A DNA stretch of 64,000 nucleotides from an uncultured Actinomycetes bacterium. GTDB lineage: Bacteria; Actinomycetota; Actinomycetes; Nanopelagicales; Nanopelagicaceae. The notes under the pieces were generated by a model that did no database searches, was not told where the DNA came from, and worked only from the letters and a program-made list of their open reading frames with translations. The DNA is taken from the NCBI GenBank assembly GCA_903822425.1, contig CAIJOY010000018.1:1-64000 (forward strand), in the 5' to 3' direction. Below, one piece after another: positions 16,602 to 25,259 of the stretch. Both the position numbers and the translations under genes were made by a program. Position 1 is the stretch's first letter; each line of letters begins with the position of its first letter.

Positions 16602-17686
16602 TAAACGCTCCTACGTATCGCGATCGAGGCGAGCTCATTGAGTAGAGCATGCGCATTGGGCTCAATTTCATCACGGTTGAGTGAATCTAGCGCGGTGAGA
16701 GTCAATTTCTCGATGAGATCTTCGACATGTTGGGCTGCACCTGTCTCTGAAATTATCGTTTGTAGTGCTGCAATACCATTGCTTTCAAGATTGGGATCTC
16801 CGAAGTACTTGGCTATGACCGCTTCTTGATTCTCATCTGCTCGATCATTGGTCATTGCCATCAAAACTGTGCGCTTTCCTTCGCGCAAGTCATCACCTGC
16901 GGGTTTACCCGTAACCGAAGGATCTCCAAACACACCAAGAAGGTCATCGCGTAATTGAAATGCTTCGCCGAGAGGCAATCCAAATTCTGAGAAAATATCA
17001 GTGAAAAGCGATCGTTGATGAGAATCCGATAGCGCAAGTGAGGCGCCAAAGTGGAGCGGACGTTCGATGGTGTATTTACCGGATTTATATCTGGCAATCT
17101 TCAATGAGCGAGCGACACTGGAAGCGGCAAGGGCTTGTTCGTGAATATCTAAAAATTGACCTGCCATGAGTTCGATGCGCATCTCATCATGAATGCCCAG
17201 CGACCTCACCAATACCTCTGAAGAAATTCCACTGGTGTGAAACATTTGGTCTGACCAGACCAACGCTAAATCTCCCAACAAGATGGCTGCAGCAGATCCG
17301 TACGATGTAGCGGAACCTGAGAGATCTTCATCGCTATGGATACTTTCGAAATGTCGATGCATGGAAGGTTTATTGCGACGCGTATCAGAACCATCCATCA
17401 AGTCATCATGAATCAGTGCGCAGGCTTGAAGAAGTTCTAAGCTAGCAACAGCTTTGATAATCGCATCATCTTCCTTGCCACCGGCGGCGAGGTATCCGCA
17501 GTATGCAAAGAGTGGACGCAAACGTTTGCCGCCATCGAGGAGAAATCCATTCATAGCCTCGGCAACGGGAACGAGTTCACTGCCTATTTCACCAAGATAG
17601 TGAGTCTGCAGGCCTAGGAAATCAACGAGTTCACGTTGTACCCTAATTCGTATATCGGCTAAGGCGCGCTGGGGTTCATAGGTCAC
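16601..17686 (-). CDS. crtE: Geranylgeranyl diphosphate synthase (trans-polyprenyl synthase)
   Basis: The 361-residue protein is an all-trans prenyl-diphosphate synthase. The first aspartate-rich motif is in CALIHDDLMDGSDTRR, the second region is QLRDDLLGVFGD, and GKRT follows. Leading the crtI-crtB operon, it most likely makes the C20 substrate for phytoene synthase. By position it corresponds to idsA2 near pknL and metF in mycobacteria, so the backbone gene may have been captured for carotenoids. It starts with GTG; TACCGT six bases upstream and no SD suggest a leaderless mRNA. Exact chain length is inferred from context. Confidence 0.9.
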   Translation of the reverse strand: MTYEPQRALADIRIRVQRELVDFLGLQTHYLGEIGSELVPVAEAMNGFLLDGGKRLRPLFAYCGYLAAGGKEDDAIIKAVASLELLQACALIHDDLMDGSDTRRNKPSMHRHFESIHSDEDLSGSATSYGSAAAILLGDLALVWSDQMFHTSGISSEVLVRSLGIHDEMRIELMAGQFLDIHEQALAASSVARSLKIARYKSGKYTIERPLHFGASLALSDSHQRSLFTDIFSEFGLPLGEAFQLRDDLLGVFGDPSVTGKPAGDDLREGKRTVLMAMTNDRADENQEAVIAKYFGDPNLESNGIAALQTIISETGAAQHVEDLIEKLTLTALDSLNRDEIEPNAHALLNELASIAIRRSV

Positions 17687-17698
17687 GTGGTAACGGTA
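17687..17698 (-). promoter_or_regulatory. Leaderless-type -10 element of the crtE-crtI-crtB operon
   Basis: On the minus strand TACCGT (17698-17693) precedes the GTG start at 17686 by six bases, with no ribosome binding site. The region up to metF also contains CACGTG across the start and an imperfect CACC-T-GGTG dyad near 17720-17728. No specific regulator can be named. Confidence 0.4.
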
Positions 17699-17761
17699 CC
17701 CTCACTCTTCTAACTCAGCACCTGGTGAGTATTAGTCAAAGATATGACGGGAGGTAAGAGC

Positions 17762-18616
17762 GTGGCTCGCACTACCTACTCTTTCGAATTCTTCCCTCCT
17801 AAAGATGCTCAAGGCGAGGCGCGCCTCTGGGAAGCCGTTGCTGCCCTTGAATCAACTGCCCCTGATTTCATTTCCGTTACCTATGGGGCTGGCGGTTCCA
17901 CACGCGATCGCACCATTCGCATTACATCTGAAATAACTGCCCATACCAAAATTCCAACAGTGGCACATTTAACGTGTGTTGGTTCTACAAAAGATGAGAT
18001 CTCAGAAATCCTTAGCCGATATCGAGATGCTGGGATTAAGAGCATTTTGGCATTGCGAGGAGACCCATCAGGGGGTCCGAGTGCACCGTGGATAACAACG
18101 CCAGGTGGCCTAGATCACGCAGATCAACTCGTTGCGATGGCTGCCGAATTTGGTGATTTCACAGTGGGAGTTGCCGCTTTCCCAGATGGTCATCCAGCAT
18201 CAGGCGGAGATTTAGATAAAGACATCACTGTCTTGCTTCGCAAAGAAGATTTGGGTGCAAGTTTTGCAACCACACAATTCTTTTTCGAAGTGTCTAAATG
18301 GAAGGCGTTAGTTTCCCGCCTTCAAGAACGGGGCTCAAGCCTTCCGGTCATACCCGGCATCTTGCCAGTAACAAATTTTAAACAATTAGTTCGTATGGCA
18401 GAACTCAGCGGCACGACAATTCCAGAACATGTAATTAGTCGATACCTTCCATATGAAAATGACACAGAAGCAATTAAGGCCTTAGGTATCGAACTAGCAA
18501 CTCAACAATGTCGCGAATTACTCGATGCCGGCGCCCCTGGATTACATTTTTATACTATGAATTCATCCACTGCTACGCGTGAGATTTATTCAAACTTAGG
18601 AATTTCGAGAGCCTGA
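17762..18616 (+). CDS. metF: 5,10-methylenetetrahydrofolate reductase
   Basis: The 284-residue protein begins TTYSFEFFPPKDAQGEARLW and contains FISVTYGAGGSTRDRT, VAHLTCVGST, LALRGDPSG and a late PGLHFYTMN, all standard for MetF. It makes 5-methyltetrahydrofolate for methionine synthesis, using FAD. I placed the start at GTG 17762 because GGAGGT at 17750-17755 sits seven bases upstream; an ATG at 17744 would put the ribosome binding site inside the gene. It is divergent from the carotenoid operon and overlaps the next gene by one base. Confidence 0.94.
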   Translation: MARTTYSFEFFPPKDAQGEARLWEAVAALESTAPDFISVTYGAGGSTRDRTIRITSEITAHTKIPTVAHLTCVGSTKDEISEILSRYRDAGIKSILALRGDPSGGPSAPWITTPGGLDHADQLVAMAAEFGDFTVGVAAFPDGHPASGGDLDKDITVLLRKEDLGASFATTQFFFEVSKWKALVSRLQERGSSLPVIPGILPVTNFKQLVRMAELSGTTIPEHVISRYLPYENDTEAIKALGIELATQQCRELLDAGAPGLHFYTMNSSTATREIYSNLGISRA

Positions 18617-19224
18617 TGAATTATTCCGACTTCTCATCGCGCTGGTCAAAGCTACATGGGAATGCCACCACAACGGGCATGGTCGGAGGGTGGCTCCGAA
18701 TCTCATTTGTCGCCGCTGGAATTTGCACGACCCTTCGCATCACACCCAACATTCTTACTTTTCTCGGGGTCCTGTGCGCAGGATTTACTGCTGCAACTTC
18801 ACCTCATTGGTGGTGTGCTGTGCTATTAGCCTTCTCTCTTTTCTTTGACGGGATAGATGGAAGCGTTGCGATTATTCAAAACCGTGCCAGTAAATTAGGA
18901 GCAACGTGGGATGGCTTGGCAGATCGCATTTCCGAAGCTCTCTGGGCAGTGGCTTTCTATCGATTAGGAGTGCCGCTGTCGTGGGTGTTGATCGTTTCGG
19001 CTCTTGCTGCTTTTCAGGAATATGCACGTGCTCGAATGGGATCTCTAGGCGTGCATGAGGTTGGGGTAGTAACTCCAGCTGAGCGGCCGGTACGAGCAAG
19101 CTTTCTCTTTTGTGCAATCGTGGCGCCACATGCATGGGCGACAACGTTCGTGATTGCGCTAGGCCTCTTACAAGCTCTTAGCTTTTTCCTCGTTGTACGT
19201 TTTGCTTTTCGCAAATTGCGTTAG
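18616..19224 (+). CDS. CDP-alcohol phosphatidyltransferase family membrane protein
   Basis: The 202-residue protein has about five to six membrane helices and a motif close to the CDP-alcohol phosphotransferase signature D-x2-DG-x2-AR-x8-G-x3-D-x3-D. Here it reads DGIDGSVAI, then a G, WDG and LADR. All four acidic positions and both glycines are kept, but the Arg of AR is Ile. The family makes phospholipid head groups such as phosphatidylglycerol phosphate or phosphatidylinositol phosphate. The substrate is not evident. It is translationally coupled to metF, and its 3' end overlaps the convergent desaturase gene by 47 bases. Confidence 0.78.
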   Translation: MNYSDFSSRWSKLHGNATTTGMVGGWLRISFVAAGICTTLRITPNILTFLGVLCAGFTAATSPHWWCAVLLAFSLFFDGIDGSVAIIQNRASKLGATWDGLADRISEALWAVAFYRLGVPLSWVLIVSALAAFQEYARARMGSLGVHEVGVVTPAERPVRASFLFCAIVAPHAWATTFVIALGLLQALSFFLVVRFAFRKLR

Positions 19225-20701
19225 AAACAATTTCCGCGCTTATTCCTACTAACGGCAATCCGCCTCCTGGATGGGCTGAACCCCCTACGCAATATAAGTT
19301 TTCTAATGGGGAGCGGTTTTTGGCCCGCAGGAATGCTGCACGAGCACCGTTGCTAGAGGTTCCATAAATCGAACCACCTGGGGCACCGACTGACTTTTCT
19401 AGATCTGCAGGTGTACGTATCTCTAAAACTTCTAGTCGATCACGAACAGATATACCTCGGGCTTCTATGTGGTCGATGATTTTTGCTGCATAGGTACGGG
19501 AAAAACTCTCATCCGCCCAATTCCACCCTTGGCCAGAATCTGAATGTCTTGGAGCATTTACAAGAACTGACCAACTCTCATAACCAGATTCTTTGACCAT
19601 CGCAGCATCTTGGGGTGCGCAGATGTAAATCGTGGGATTTTCAACTGGAACTTGTTGCGTGAATATCGAATCAAACTCTGCATCATAATTTTCTGGAAAA
19701 AGAATTGTGTGATGCTGCAGGCGAGGTTGTTGTGGAGCGGGCTTAAGTCCTAGGAGCAAAGTAAAGCCAGCGAGTGAACTTTCAGATTTAGATAGAGAAA
19801 CGCGTTCGGATTTAGTTCTCTTGAGAGATGGGGACAGTAGATGATTGTAAATGTCTGATGCATCAGCATTTGCTACGACTACATCTGCTGATATGGTCTC
19901 GCCGTTTTCTAAGATAACCCCTGTTGCTTTTCTGCCATCATTGCGGATTTCCTTTACTGGAGTGTTTAGGACAAAGGTGACCCCGAGATCCAATGCGCGT
20001 TGATAGATGGCTTGCGAAAGCTGACCGATACCGCCTTTGATATGCCAAGCACCGAAAGCTTCTTCGACAAATGCGATGGAGAGCAAAACTGCTGGTGCTT
20101 TCCGGGGGTCAGATCCGCTATAAGTCGCGTATCGATCAATGATGTACTGCAAATGCTGATTGGTTGTTTCTTCCTTTACGAAAGCTCGCAAACTTTTCCA
20201 TGGCGCGATTGTCAGTAAATCTTTCAAGAAGGAAGTTCGCTTCAACAAAGATACAGGGGAGCGAAGTTCGGATTCAATAAATGGTTCACGAGATAGATCC
20301 CACATTTTTTCGGCACGTAACATCAAGGTATTCCACTGCGTACTGGCTTGCTCTCCGAAACTCTTACTAATTGCCGCCAGGGTTTGGAAGCGAGATAAGT
20401 TGGCAAAGGTTACGTTGCTGCCATCACTGAATCGGTAGTCAAATGAGGGGTTGACGGGTACTAATTCCAGAACACTCTCGATGGGCGCCCCTGTTTTTAA
20501 AAAGAAATCACGATAAACGGCAGGTAGTGTGAGAAGAGATGGACCTGTATCGAATGCATAGCGACCAATCCATTCAGTCCGACATTTGCCGCCAACTGTG
20601 TCAGAACTTTCATAGACGCTGACGTTATGACCGGCTTTGGCCAATCGTGCAGCGGCCGACATTCCGCCGATACCAGCACCAATGATCACCACGGTGCTCA
20701 T
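19178..20701 (-). CDS. CrtD/CrtI-family carotenoid desaturase (second copy)
   Basis: The 507-residue flavoprotein starts STVVIIGAGIGGMSAAARLA and continues GGKCRTEWIGRYAFDTGPSLL; it ends with CVGGSAHPGGGLPLVGISAE. These mark the CrtI/CrtD amine-oxidase-like family. I took the ATG at 20701, which overlaps the glycosyltransferase stop as ATGA; a longer reading would lie inside that gene. Grouped with cruF-, cruG- and crtA-like genes, it most likely desaturates the C-3,4 bond of a hydrated acyclic end, as CrtD does. A second function as oxygenase or isomerase cannot be excluded. Confidence 0.82.
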   Translation of the reverse strand: MSTVVIIGAGIGGMSAAARLAKAGHNVSVYESSDTVGGKCRTEWIGRYAFDTGPSLLTLPAVYRDFFLKTGAPIESVLELVPVNPSFDYRFSDGSNVTFANLSRFQTLAAISKSFGEQASTQWNTLMLRAEKMWDLSREPFIESELRSPVSLLKRTSFLKDLLTIAPWKSLRAFVKEETTNQHLQYIIDRYATYSGSDPRKAPAVLLSIAFVEEAFGAWHIKGGIGQLSQAIYQRALDLGVTFVLNTPVKEIRNDGRKATGVILENGETISADVVVANADASDIYNHLLSPSLKRTKSERVSLSKSESSLAGFTLLLGLKPAPQQPRLQHHTILFPENYDAEFDSIFTQQVPVENPTIYICAPQDAAMVKESGYESWSVLVNAPRHSDSGQGWNWADESFSRTYAAKIIDHIEARGISVRDRLEVLEIRTPADLEKSVGAPGGSIYGTSSNGARAAFLRAKNRSPLENLYCVGGSAHPGGGLPLVGISAEIVSNAICEKQNVQRGKS

Positions 20702-21780
20702 ACTGGGCGTCCTTTCCATAAAACTTTGCCTCGTTTGTTCCATGAACGAGCAATCAAGTAGATCAGTAAAAGCACTGACAGAGGGTGCAAAAGAGAGTCT
20801 CGAATTCGAGCACGAGTTGCAAATGCACTGAGCGCCCGAGATTTCACGATCAGGATGTAGCCAATCCAGCCCCACCAATTTCCGGTCACTGCCAGGGCAA
20901 GGGGAAAGACGCTAGAAACTAAAAGTATGCCCATAACCACGGCACTGCCAACACGATTGCCAAAGGCAACGCGTAAAGACTTTGAATATCCATCGCGAAG
21001 TTGTGGCCAGGATTCATACATGCGGCATGAAGCAAGTCTTGAACCATCTGCAACGCATCCATGAAAACCTTTTCGCAATAGTGCGCGCGCAAGATAGATG
21101 TCATCCAAGACTGCTTGAGCAAGGCCAGCAAAACCATCGATTGAGGTGATTGCCGCTGATCGAGTGATGAAGAACTGACCGTTTGCTACTGCGAGTGCCG
21201 GGTTAGAGGATCTTTCTGCTTTTCGCAGGAATAGCGTAGACATCCAAGACCATTGCAAGAGAGGTTGAATGAGTCTTTCGGACCACGTGTAGGCAACTTG
21301 TCGTGGATAGATAGAAATAAAATCTAATTTTAATCTATCAAGTAGGTCAAGGGAATCTGCCAGAGCATTAGGTTCGAGGCGAACATCTGCATCGATAAAT
21401 ATCAATAAATCTGCCGTGCTTTTTTGGATTAACTGTTGCATCGCAAAAGGTTTTCCAAGCCAACCCTGTTCAAGGGGCTTTCCGGTATGTAAATGAAAGC
21501 GTGAATCCGATTGCAGAAGCGAGTGCGCCAAAGCGTAAGTATTGTCGCTGGAGTTATCATCCAGTAGGTGAAAATTTAGCTGTTCAATTCGCGCTTGTCC
21601 CGATAAAGTTGAGATGAGAGCCGGAATGTTATGGGCTTCATTACGCAGCGGAATGAGCACATCTACACTTGCGGTGATTGGTAGTTGAGTCTGCTTTGGT
21701 CGGCGCAGGAGAAAAAGATTGCATAGAACTGTTGTTGCCATCAACAACGGTAGAAGCAATTGCGCAATTGCCAGAATCAT
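20698..21780 (-). CDS. Family 2 glycosyltransferase, CruG-like
   Basis: The 360-residue protein starts with a membrane helix, then a GT-A domain with VDVLIPLRNEAHN near 44-56, LLDDNSSDNT near 72-81, and the metal-binding IFIDADVRLEP. A Q-x2-QW-like QPLLQWSW region and two or three C-terminal helices follow. This layout matches CruG, the carotenoid 2'-O-glycosyltransferase of cyanobacteria, and other carotenoid glycosyltransferases. Position between a cruF-like hydratase and a crtD-like desaturase supports that reading. The sugar is unknown. The gene starts 9 bases after the cruF-like stop. Confidence 0.78.
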   Translation of the reverse strand: MILAIAQLLLPLLMATTVLCNLFLLRRPKQTQLPITASVDVLIPLRNEAHNIPALISTLSGQARIEQLNFHLLDDNSSDNTYALAHSLLQSDSRFHLHTGKPLEQGWLGKPFAMQQLIQKSTADLLIFIDADVRLEPNALADSLDLLDRLKLDFISIYPRQVAYTWSERLIQPLLQWSWMSTLFLRKAERSSNPALAVANGQFFITRSAAITSIDGFAGLAQAVLDDIYLARALLRKGFHGCVADGSRLASCRMYESWPQLRDGYSKSLRVAFGNRVGSAVVMGILLVSSVFPLALAVTGNWWGWIGYILIVKSRALSAFATRARIRDSLLHPLSVLLLIYLIARSWNKRGKVLWKGRPV

Positions 21781-21789
21781 GGATGTGCC

Positions 21790-22593
21790 CTACGGGCGCC
21801 CGAGCCAGCGAGAGAATACATACGGGGCCAATGCTGCCCCGAAAATGGAGCCTCCTAAAAGAGCTACTCCTGGGCGATGAAAGAAGAAAATATTGCCGAC
21901 GATTCCGGCAAATAGGGTCCAGGCAAGAAATACATCAACGGCAGAGAAGTTTGCGCTAGCTTTTCGACGCTCTCTAGGTAAGCAAATGTGAAGTAACGCG
22001 ATCAGACCCATCCCGGCAAAGAGCCATCCAAATGCATTAGACATGGGAATGTCACTTTCAAATGGCACATGCGCCCCGGTAAAAGTCCAACTCCAGCGTT
22101 GGGCTGTAACCATCTGAGGATCTAGAAAGAAATCCCAAGCCATCATCAAAATTCCACCGTAAAGAAAAGTCCAGTTTTGGGTTATTCGTCGAGCAACAAT
22201 GAGAACTGGGTGAGCAATCATCAACCAAGCAAAAGGAACTACAAGGGGTACACCAAATATTTGATAGCCCAATGATGCATCATAGACATAGCTTCCAAAG
22301 GGCCAACTTGTTCGCATTCCAATTTGTTCTATTGATAATGCAAATACAAGTGTGAGCGCCATGTATGTGCTCGCATATCGCACTCCATATGCAAACAACG
22401 AGTGCAACGACATCGCAGCAGCACCGAAATAGACGGTGGCAATCGTCACTAATCTGAGTACTTCGCCATCAACTAATGGATAAGAGATTTGAAGCAAAAT
22501 TGTTAATGCAAGAAGCAAGGAAAGAAAGCTCTTGGCTCGACTAGATATTCCTCCACGTCGATTTCTGCGTGGGTTGTAATGGCGGATGGACAC
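21790..22593 (-). CDS. cruF: CruF-like carotenoid hydratase (DUF422 family)
   Basis: The 267-residue protein has about seven to eight membrane helices after a basic N-terminus. Family residues include IEQIGMRTSWPFGSYVYD, VPLVVPFAWLMIAHPV and AWDFFLDPQMV, matching the DUF422/CruF group. CruF adds water to the 1,2 double bond of the acyclic end of gamma-carotene, or of bacterioruberin precursors, producing a tertiary hydroxyl group. The cruG-like gene next to it repeats the cyanobacterial cruF-cruG pairing used to make myxol glycosides. I am confident in the family, less so in the exact substrate. Confidence 0.84.
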   Translation of the reverse strand: MSIRHYNPRRNRRGGISSRAKSFLSLLLALTILLQISYPLVDGEVLRLVTIATVYFGAAAMSLHSLFAYGVRYASTYMALTLVFALSIEQIGMRTSWPFGSYVYDASLGYQIFGVPLVVPFAWLMIAHPVLIVARRITQNWTFLYGGILMMAWDFFLDPQMVTAQRWSWTFTGAHVPFESDIPMSNAFGWLFAGMGLIALLHICLPRERRKASANFSAVDVFLAWTLFAGIVGNIFFFHRPGVALLGGSIFGAALAPYVFSRWLGRP

Positions 22594-22613
22594 AGGCGTA
22601 AGTCTGCCCTATG

Positions 22614-23276
22614 TCAGAGGGAGCCTCGCACGTCGCGAACTGCAAATCGAGCAAATAGTTCTTCGGGGAACCATTTATTGCGCTCGGTTGCTTCGATGAC
22701 ATCTTTGTGCGCTTGGCTCTTATATGCGAAATTGCGAAGTGCTGACGAGGATTGCCAAAGCGAGAAAGTTCCCTGTAACCCGATGGGGGCTTCTCCTATT
22801 CCAAAAGCAGCAATCAAACCCTCTGCGCTATGTAAACTTTTGCTCACCGGCGGAACCGCCTTCCAAAATTTCAGATTCTGTCGCCAAGCGATACGAGCCC
22901 GTGTGACTGCAGCAATTTGTCCATCAAAATTGGCAGGTACATTGGGGACAAATGGCTCTCGCTTAGACCACTTGCCATGTGAAGAGATGGGATCAAGTAC
23001 GATGCGAAATTCTTTGGTTGAGTGATTGCGCCAGCGTTGCACTAGTTGAGAAGAATCAAGGAAGGCAAGTTGATTTTCTTCAATTGTGGCCAGCAGCCCC
23101 CAGCGATTGATATCTACATCTGATGGCAAGAAAGTTTCTCCCTTACCGCACCCCAACAATTTTCCGAATTCAACCCCATCAGTTTTACGCAGAGCGCCTC
23201 GATCCAACGCCATTCGAATAAGAGCGAATGGGAGAGATTTAGTTGGAAGGATCCAAAAATATAGAACTGTGACCAT
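22614..23276 (-). CDS. Spheroidene-monooxygenase (CrtA)-like protein
   Basis: The 220-residue protein ends with residues I recognise from spheroidene monooxygenase CrtA: TRARIAWRQNLKFWKAVPPV, a GIGEAPIGLQGTFSLW core, FAYKSQAHKDVI and WFPEELFARFAV. CrtA is a haem protein that puts a keto group at C-2 of acyclic carotenoid ends that already carry a 1-hydroxyl and 3,4 double bond, which is what the cruF- and crtD-like proteins here could provide. The N-terminal part is less conserved. The gene overlaps the upstream hydrolase stop (TAATG) and lies 20 bases before cruF. Confidence 0.78.
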   Translation of the reverse strand: MVTVLYFWILPTKSLPFALIRMALDRGALRKTDGVEFGKLLGCGKGETFLPSDVDINRWGLLATIEENQLAFLDSSQLVQRWRNHSTKEFRIVLDPISSHGKWSKREPFVPNVPANFDGQIAAVTRARIAWRQNLKFWKAVPPVSKSLHSAEGLIAAFGIGEAPIGLQGTFSLWQSSSALRNFAYKSQAHKDVIEATERNKWFPEELFARFAVRDVRGSL

Positions 23277-24070
23277 TAATTTTGCCGAGCCGTTCTTAAA
23301 ATTTCCTCAACAACTTTTTCTGGGAAATCCCACATCGGAGCATGGCCACACTCGCGAAACACGATCCACCGCGTATGTTCTGGAACCAAGGATCGCTCTT
23401 GTGATCTAGGAGCGGGCAATGTCTTATCTGAATCTCCAAAGATGACAGTCACAGGTACTGATGGCGGGATGATTCCATTGAAACGTTTCTTCAACATCGC
23501 ATCCCATGCTGGATAATATCCAGCCGATTTAGCGATGGCTCGAACTGCATCCAAACAAGTTTCATATGAAAAGCAATCCCATCTAGGACTTACATCTTTA
23601 AAACCTAATTTACGGGCCCATCGAAATCGCAGAGCAAAAGGTGCAATCGCTCCAACGCTAATCGCCAAAATCCTGGCAACAGCAGTGCCGGGGTATCGGG
23701 CGTTATAGGGAGCCAGCCATAAGCCGGCTGGAGCTAATCCAGTTATCGATGCGATCGCCTCTGGTTTCATGGCACCCATTTCTAGTGCAATCCAGCCTCC
23801 TAAAGAATTTCCAACAACGTGAAAGTGATCAATATCGTGTGAGTGCATGGTCTCAATTACTGCACGTGCAAGTGATTGTGGATCCATGAGTTGGGATGAA
23901 TCCATCGGCGTTTTTCCGTGTCCGGGCAAATCAATCATCACAATCGTGAAGTGCTCTTGTAAATGTCCAAGAATAGTTTTCCAGGCAGTCGATGCAGAAC
24001 CCATGCCATGGATCAAAAGCAGCGCAGGGGCATTGTTCTTGCGTGCGATTATTGTTGATGTTAAAAGCAT
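23276..24070 (-). CDS. Alpha/beta-hydrolase fold protein
   Basis: The 264-residue protein shows the alpha/beta-hydrolase layout. LLLIHGMGSASTAW carries the oxyanion HG motif, VMIDLPGHGKT follows, the nucleophile elbow is VVGNSLGGW with the Ser near residue 103, an Asp is in VIFGDSDKTLP, and the catalytic His is in ECGHAPMWDFPE. The substrate is unknown. As first gene of the tailoring cluster, overlapping the crtA-like gene, it might act on an esterified carotenoid or simply be co-transcribed. Homology to acyltransferase-type hydrolases is possible. Confidence 0.82.
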   Translation of the reverse strand: MLLTSTIIARKNNAPALLLIHGMGSASTAWKTILGHLQEHFTIVMIDLPGHGKTPMDSSQLMDPQSLARAVIETMHSHDIDHFHVVGNSLGGWIALEMGAMKPEAIASITGLAPAGLWLAPYNARYPGTAVARILAISVGAIAPFALRFRWARKLGFKDVSPRWDCFSYETCLDAVRAIAKSAGYYPAWDAMLKKRFNGIIPPSVPVTVIFGDSDKTLPAPRSQERSLVPEHTRWIVFRECGHAPMWDFPEKVVEEILRTARQN

Positions 24071-24073
24071 TAC

Positions 24074-25210
24074 TTAAATCCGATTTGCTGCACGCAGGGC
24101 TTTCACGACCGCATCGTGGGGTAGGGCATAACTTATATGGCCTTTTCGACCTATTGAATTTTGGTTAACGATGAGGGCATTGACTACGGCTTCTTCAACA
24201 GCTTGGACAGTGGCGGTGTAGAAGCGATTCATTTGTCCCCATGGGATGGATTTGATGTGATCGTAATCATCGCTAGTGGGTTCACCTTGGGGGAAGCTGC
24301 TGTTGAGAGCACCTTCATTAGCTGTAGAAAAAGCAAGGAAGATGTCGCCAGAAAAGTGGCTTCCAGTGGTACCGGTTCGCGCTAATCCAAGTGGAACGCG
24401 CCGTGCTAAAGCTTTGCATTGAGATGAAAGCAGCGGTGCATCAGTTGCGATAATGACGATGATCGAGCCTGCACCAGCTGAAAATTTCGCATCAGCCAAA
24501 TCTTCATTAAACCAATCAGTATCACTCAATGGATTGGGGGCAACGCTAGACGGGATCGGAACCCCAGCGATGGTGAGTTCATCTCGAGCGCCAAAATTTG
24601 CCTGCACAAAGACTCCGACGGTGTATTCATCAACTCCATATTTCACCGCACGTGAGGATGTCCCAGATCCACCTTTGAATTCATAGCAATTCATTCCAGT
24701 GCCACCACCGACAGAGCCTTCGGCAATTTTGCCTGCCTGTGCTGCGTTAATCGCCTGCTTTGCATGTTCAGGTTGCACGTGTGCGCCATTAATATCGTTG
24801 AGGTATCCATCCCATGTTTCGGCTACAACTGGCAAAAGCCATTCGGCTGCAAGAGCAGGCATTTTTTCGTTCACCCAATCTATGACTCCGCGGTGAACAG
24901 AACCAACGGCGTGGGTGTTTGTAATCATTATGGGAGTCGCGAGGGAACCAACTTCTTCTAACCAAATAGTTCCTGTCATTTCACCGTTGCCGTTAAGCGA
25001 GTAGAAACCCGCAGCACAGGCAGATCCAACCCCGCTTTTGCCACGAGGCAAGATTGCCGTGACGCCAGTTCGCACATCAGTTCCTTCATGAAGAGTCACA
25101 TACCCAACTTCGATTCCAGGAACATCTGTAATTGCGTTATTGGTTCGCGGTGTTCCGCCAAAAGGAATACCTAAATCTCGAGCCCGTGGCGTGGAATTGG
25201 TGGCAGAAAT
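24074..25210 (-). CDS. P1/S58-family (DmpA-type) aminopeptidase with a non-standard start codon
   Basis: Homology extends to the N-terminus RARDLGIPFGGTPRTNNAITD, the normal start region of DmpA/P1 peptidases, and continues with GVEVGY-like residues, NTHAVG, GSVGGGTGMNCYEFKGG and, later, SFPQG. The mature enzyme self-cleaves before a catalytic Ser and releases N-terminal amino acids. No ATG, GTG or TTG exists between an in-frame TAG (25216-25214) and this conserved region. The first codons after the stop are ATC (25213) and ATT (25210), preceded by AAAGGA at a normal distance. Starting at the first GTG (25099) would delete about 37 conserved residues. Confidence 0.82.
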   Translation of the reverse strand: MSATNSTPRARDLGIPFGGTPRTNNAITDVPGIEVGYVTLHEGTDVRTGVTAILPRGKSGVGSACAAGFYSLNGNGEMTGTIWLEEVGSLATPIMITNTHAVGSVHRGVIDWVNEKMPALAAEWLLPVVAETWDGYLNDINGAHVQPEHAKQAINAAQAGKIAEGSVGGGTGMNCYEFKGGSGTSSRAVKYGVDEYTVGVFVQANFGARDELTIAGVPIPSSVAPNPLSDTDWFNEDLADAKFSAGAGSIIVIIATDAPLLSSQCKALARRVPLGLARTGTTGSHFSGDIFLAFSTANEGALNSSFPQGEPTSDDYDHIKSIPWGQMNRFYTATVQAVEEAVVNALIVNQNSIGRKGHISYALPHDAVVKALRAANRI

Positions 25211-25259
25211 GATCTAGTCCTTTCGCAATTTCTTACTCGTCAATTGGGACATTATCGGG

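Noticed and set aside
20702-20878. 59-residue N-terminal extension of the crtD-like protein
   Set aside because: It lies inside the glycosyltransferase gene, has no similarity, and the FAD motif begins right after the ATG at 20701.
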